Positions 63,240-64,000 of a stretch of 64,000 nucleotides of DNA are shown in pieces. The notes beneath the pieces were generated by a model that searched no databases, was not told the DNA's origin, and was given only the letters and a program-made list of their open reading frames with translations. Within the stretch, counting starts at the first letter, position 1. Each line of letters starts with the position of its first letter. The stretch is from Oncomelania hupensis. Taxonomy: Eukaryota > Mollusca > Gastropoda > Littorinimorpha > Pomatiopsidae. Where the stretch lies: positions 11,033,102 to 11,097,101 of the forward strand of contig CM072513.1 in assembly GCA_036898135.1 (NCBI GenBank). The letters are read 5' to 3'. The position numbers and the translations under genes are program-made.

Positions 63240-64000
63240 GAACCTAAAACGTTCTTGCTAAAATAATACAACTATCAAAACTAATTCTTCCAACTGATTG
63301 TATATTGATAGGCAGGAGACCTCTTAAATCATTGCATTCAAACAGCAATTTTTTTTTTTTAAAACTCTCAATGCGAACACATTTAACATTTTTGCAATAC
63401 TTAGACCTTTTAGCATGTAAATATATTCTATACACCATTGACACTACAGATTTAGAAACTCTAGTGTTTTTCATACTACTGATTACATGCATAATGTTTC
63501 TTCATATCTTTTTTAATTAGATTATGAACCTCTTTAACAGACAGTGAAATATGTAGAGTTTGACAGACAGTGAAATATGTAGAGTTTAACAGACAGTGAA
63601 ATATGTAGAGATATTGCATTAATATGTACAGCCCAGTTTCTGGCAGCTCAATCAGCCCAATCATTAAAAAGAAAACCACAATGTGAAGGAATCAATAAAA
63701 CATTACCTGTGTACCATTAATTATATGATTATGAACCAAGGTTTTGATATCTAATATAATCTCTTTTCTTTCTTTCTTATTATTGGAATTCAGTGCCTCT
63801 AAAACAGATTTGGAAAACAACACCTATATTATAATACTAAATAAAGTGAATGGCATACTTCAAATTTTATTTAAAGACATTAGTTCTGCTCTCAGCTCTG
63901 CAGTGAAAATCCTTTTCCTAAATAGTGTATTATTGTGTAACTTTAAAATACGGAATAAAAAAAGCTGCAGTATACCATTTTCTAGGACAGAGCCATCAGT
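63240..64000 (-). mobile_element. Decayed LINE with RNase H and C-terminal zinc-like domain (runs off right edge)
   Basis: On the minus strand the sequence at the window edge starts TDGSVLENG (RNase H first Asp), then FTAELRAELMSL (Glu), LVHNHIINGTQVMFY and IPSHCGFLFNDWAD (last Asp region). A one-base loss at the conserved Trp, stops and a 26-bp triplication break the frame. Further downstream a CxxC-like tail (LQKCKMCSH region) is visible. Such an RNase H follows the RT in I/Jockey-related LINEs. Confidence 0.7.
63537..63612. repeat. 26-bp tandem repeat, three units
   Basis: ACAGACAGTGAAATATGTAG units expand the coding region of the decayed LINE. Confidence 0.9.

Overview
This is a window of an AT-rich, intron-rich metazoan nuclear genome, most likely a mollusc and probably a gastropod. 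Animal: canonical GT-AG introns, exons of motile-cilia genes (DNAL1, CCDC61), TMEM160, a steryl-sulfatase-like gene and an animal-type 4-coumarate-CoA-ligase/luciferase-like gene. Mollusc is an inference from protein flavour and repeat style (microsatellite-tailed LINEs, 5S/tRNA SINEs); it needs a search to confirm. No bacterial genes, operons or CRISPR array are present.

Layout. 433-9141 (-): first seven coding exons of an acyl-CoA synthetase (ANL superfamily); its 3' end lies beyond the left edge and its introns hold a LINE, a small LTR-type insertion and a hAT-like MITE. 9142-19633: no host gene found; SINEs, microsatellites and a LINE nested in another LINE. 19634-24919 (+): TMEM160 in four coding exons, one only 25 nt long, with a LINE in intron 2. 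24920-29054: 3' region and one LINE tail. 29055-44836 (-): CCDC61 (VFL3) in about 16 exons, its introns packed with LINE fragments, a minisatellite, a hAT-like element and a peculiar double hairpin. 47682-51929 (-): DNAL1, complete, 10 coding exons, 190 aa. 53603-54747 (+): first two coding exons of a sulfatase. 56124-61268 (+): a nearly intact Ty3/Gypsy element with LTRs identical by eye and a TGCGT target duplication. 61269-64000: a large inverted repeat and a decayed RNase H-bearing LINE that runs off the right edge.

How the genes relate. CCDC61 (basal-body positioning) and DNAL1 (outer-arm dynein light chain) lie head-to-tail on one strand about 2.8 kb apart. An exact RFX X-box match lies about 75 bp upstream of DNAL1 and a degenerate one about 125 bp upstream of CCDC61, which suggests shared ciliary regulation. 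TMEM160, the ligase and the sulfatase look functionally unrelated neighbours.

One non-LTR family dominates the repeats: seven copies, both strands, each ending in GGATA units or a trace of them. Where the ORF end is readable, its stop codon lies inside that tail. Two conserved host genes (TMEM160, CCDC61) each show one apparent single-base frameshift, which is either consensus error or real damage. I found no clear new defence-like or enzymatic system. The most unusual structures are the paired hairpins at 40288-40523, the ~430-bp-arm inverted repeat at 61648-62885, the 5S-rRNA-like SINEs, and the LINE whose stop codon sits in its own tail.
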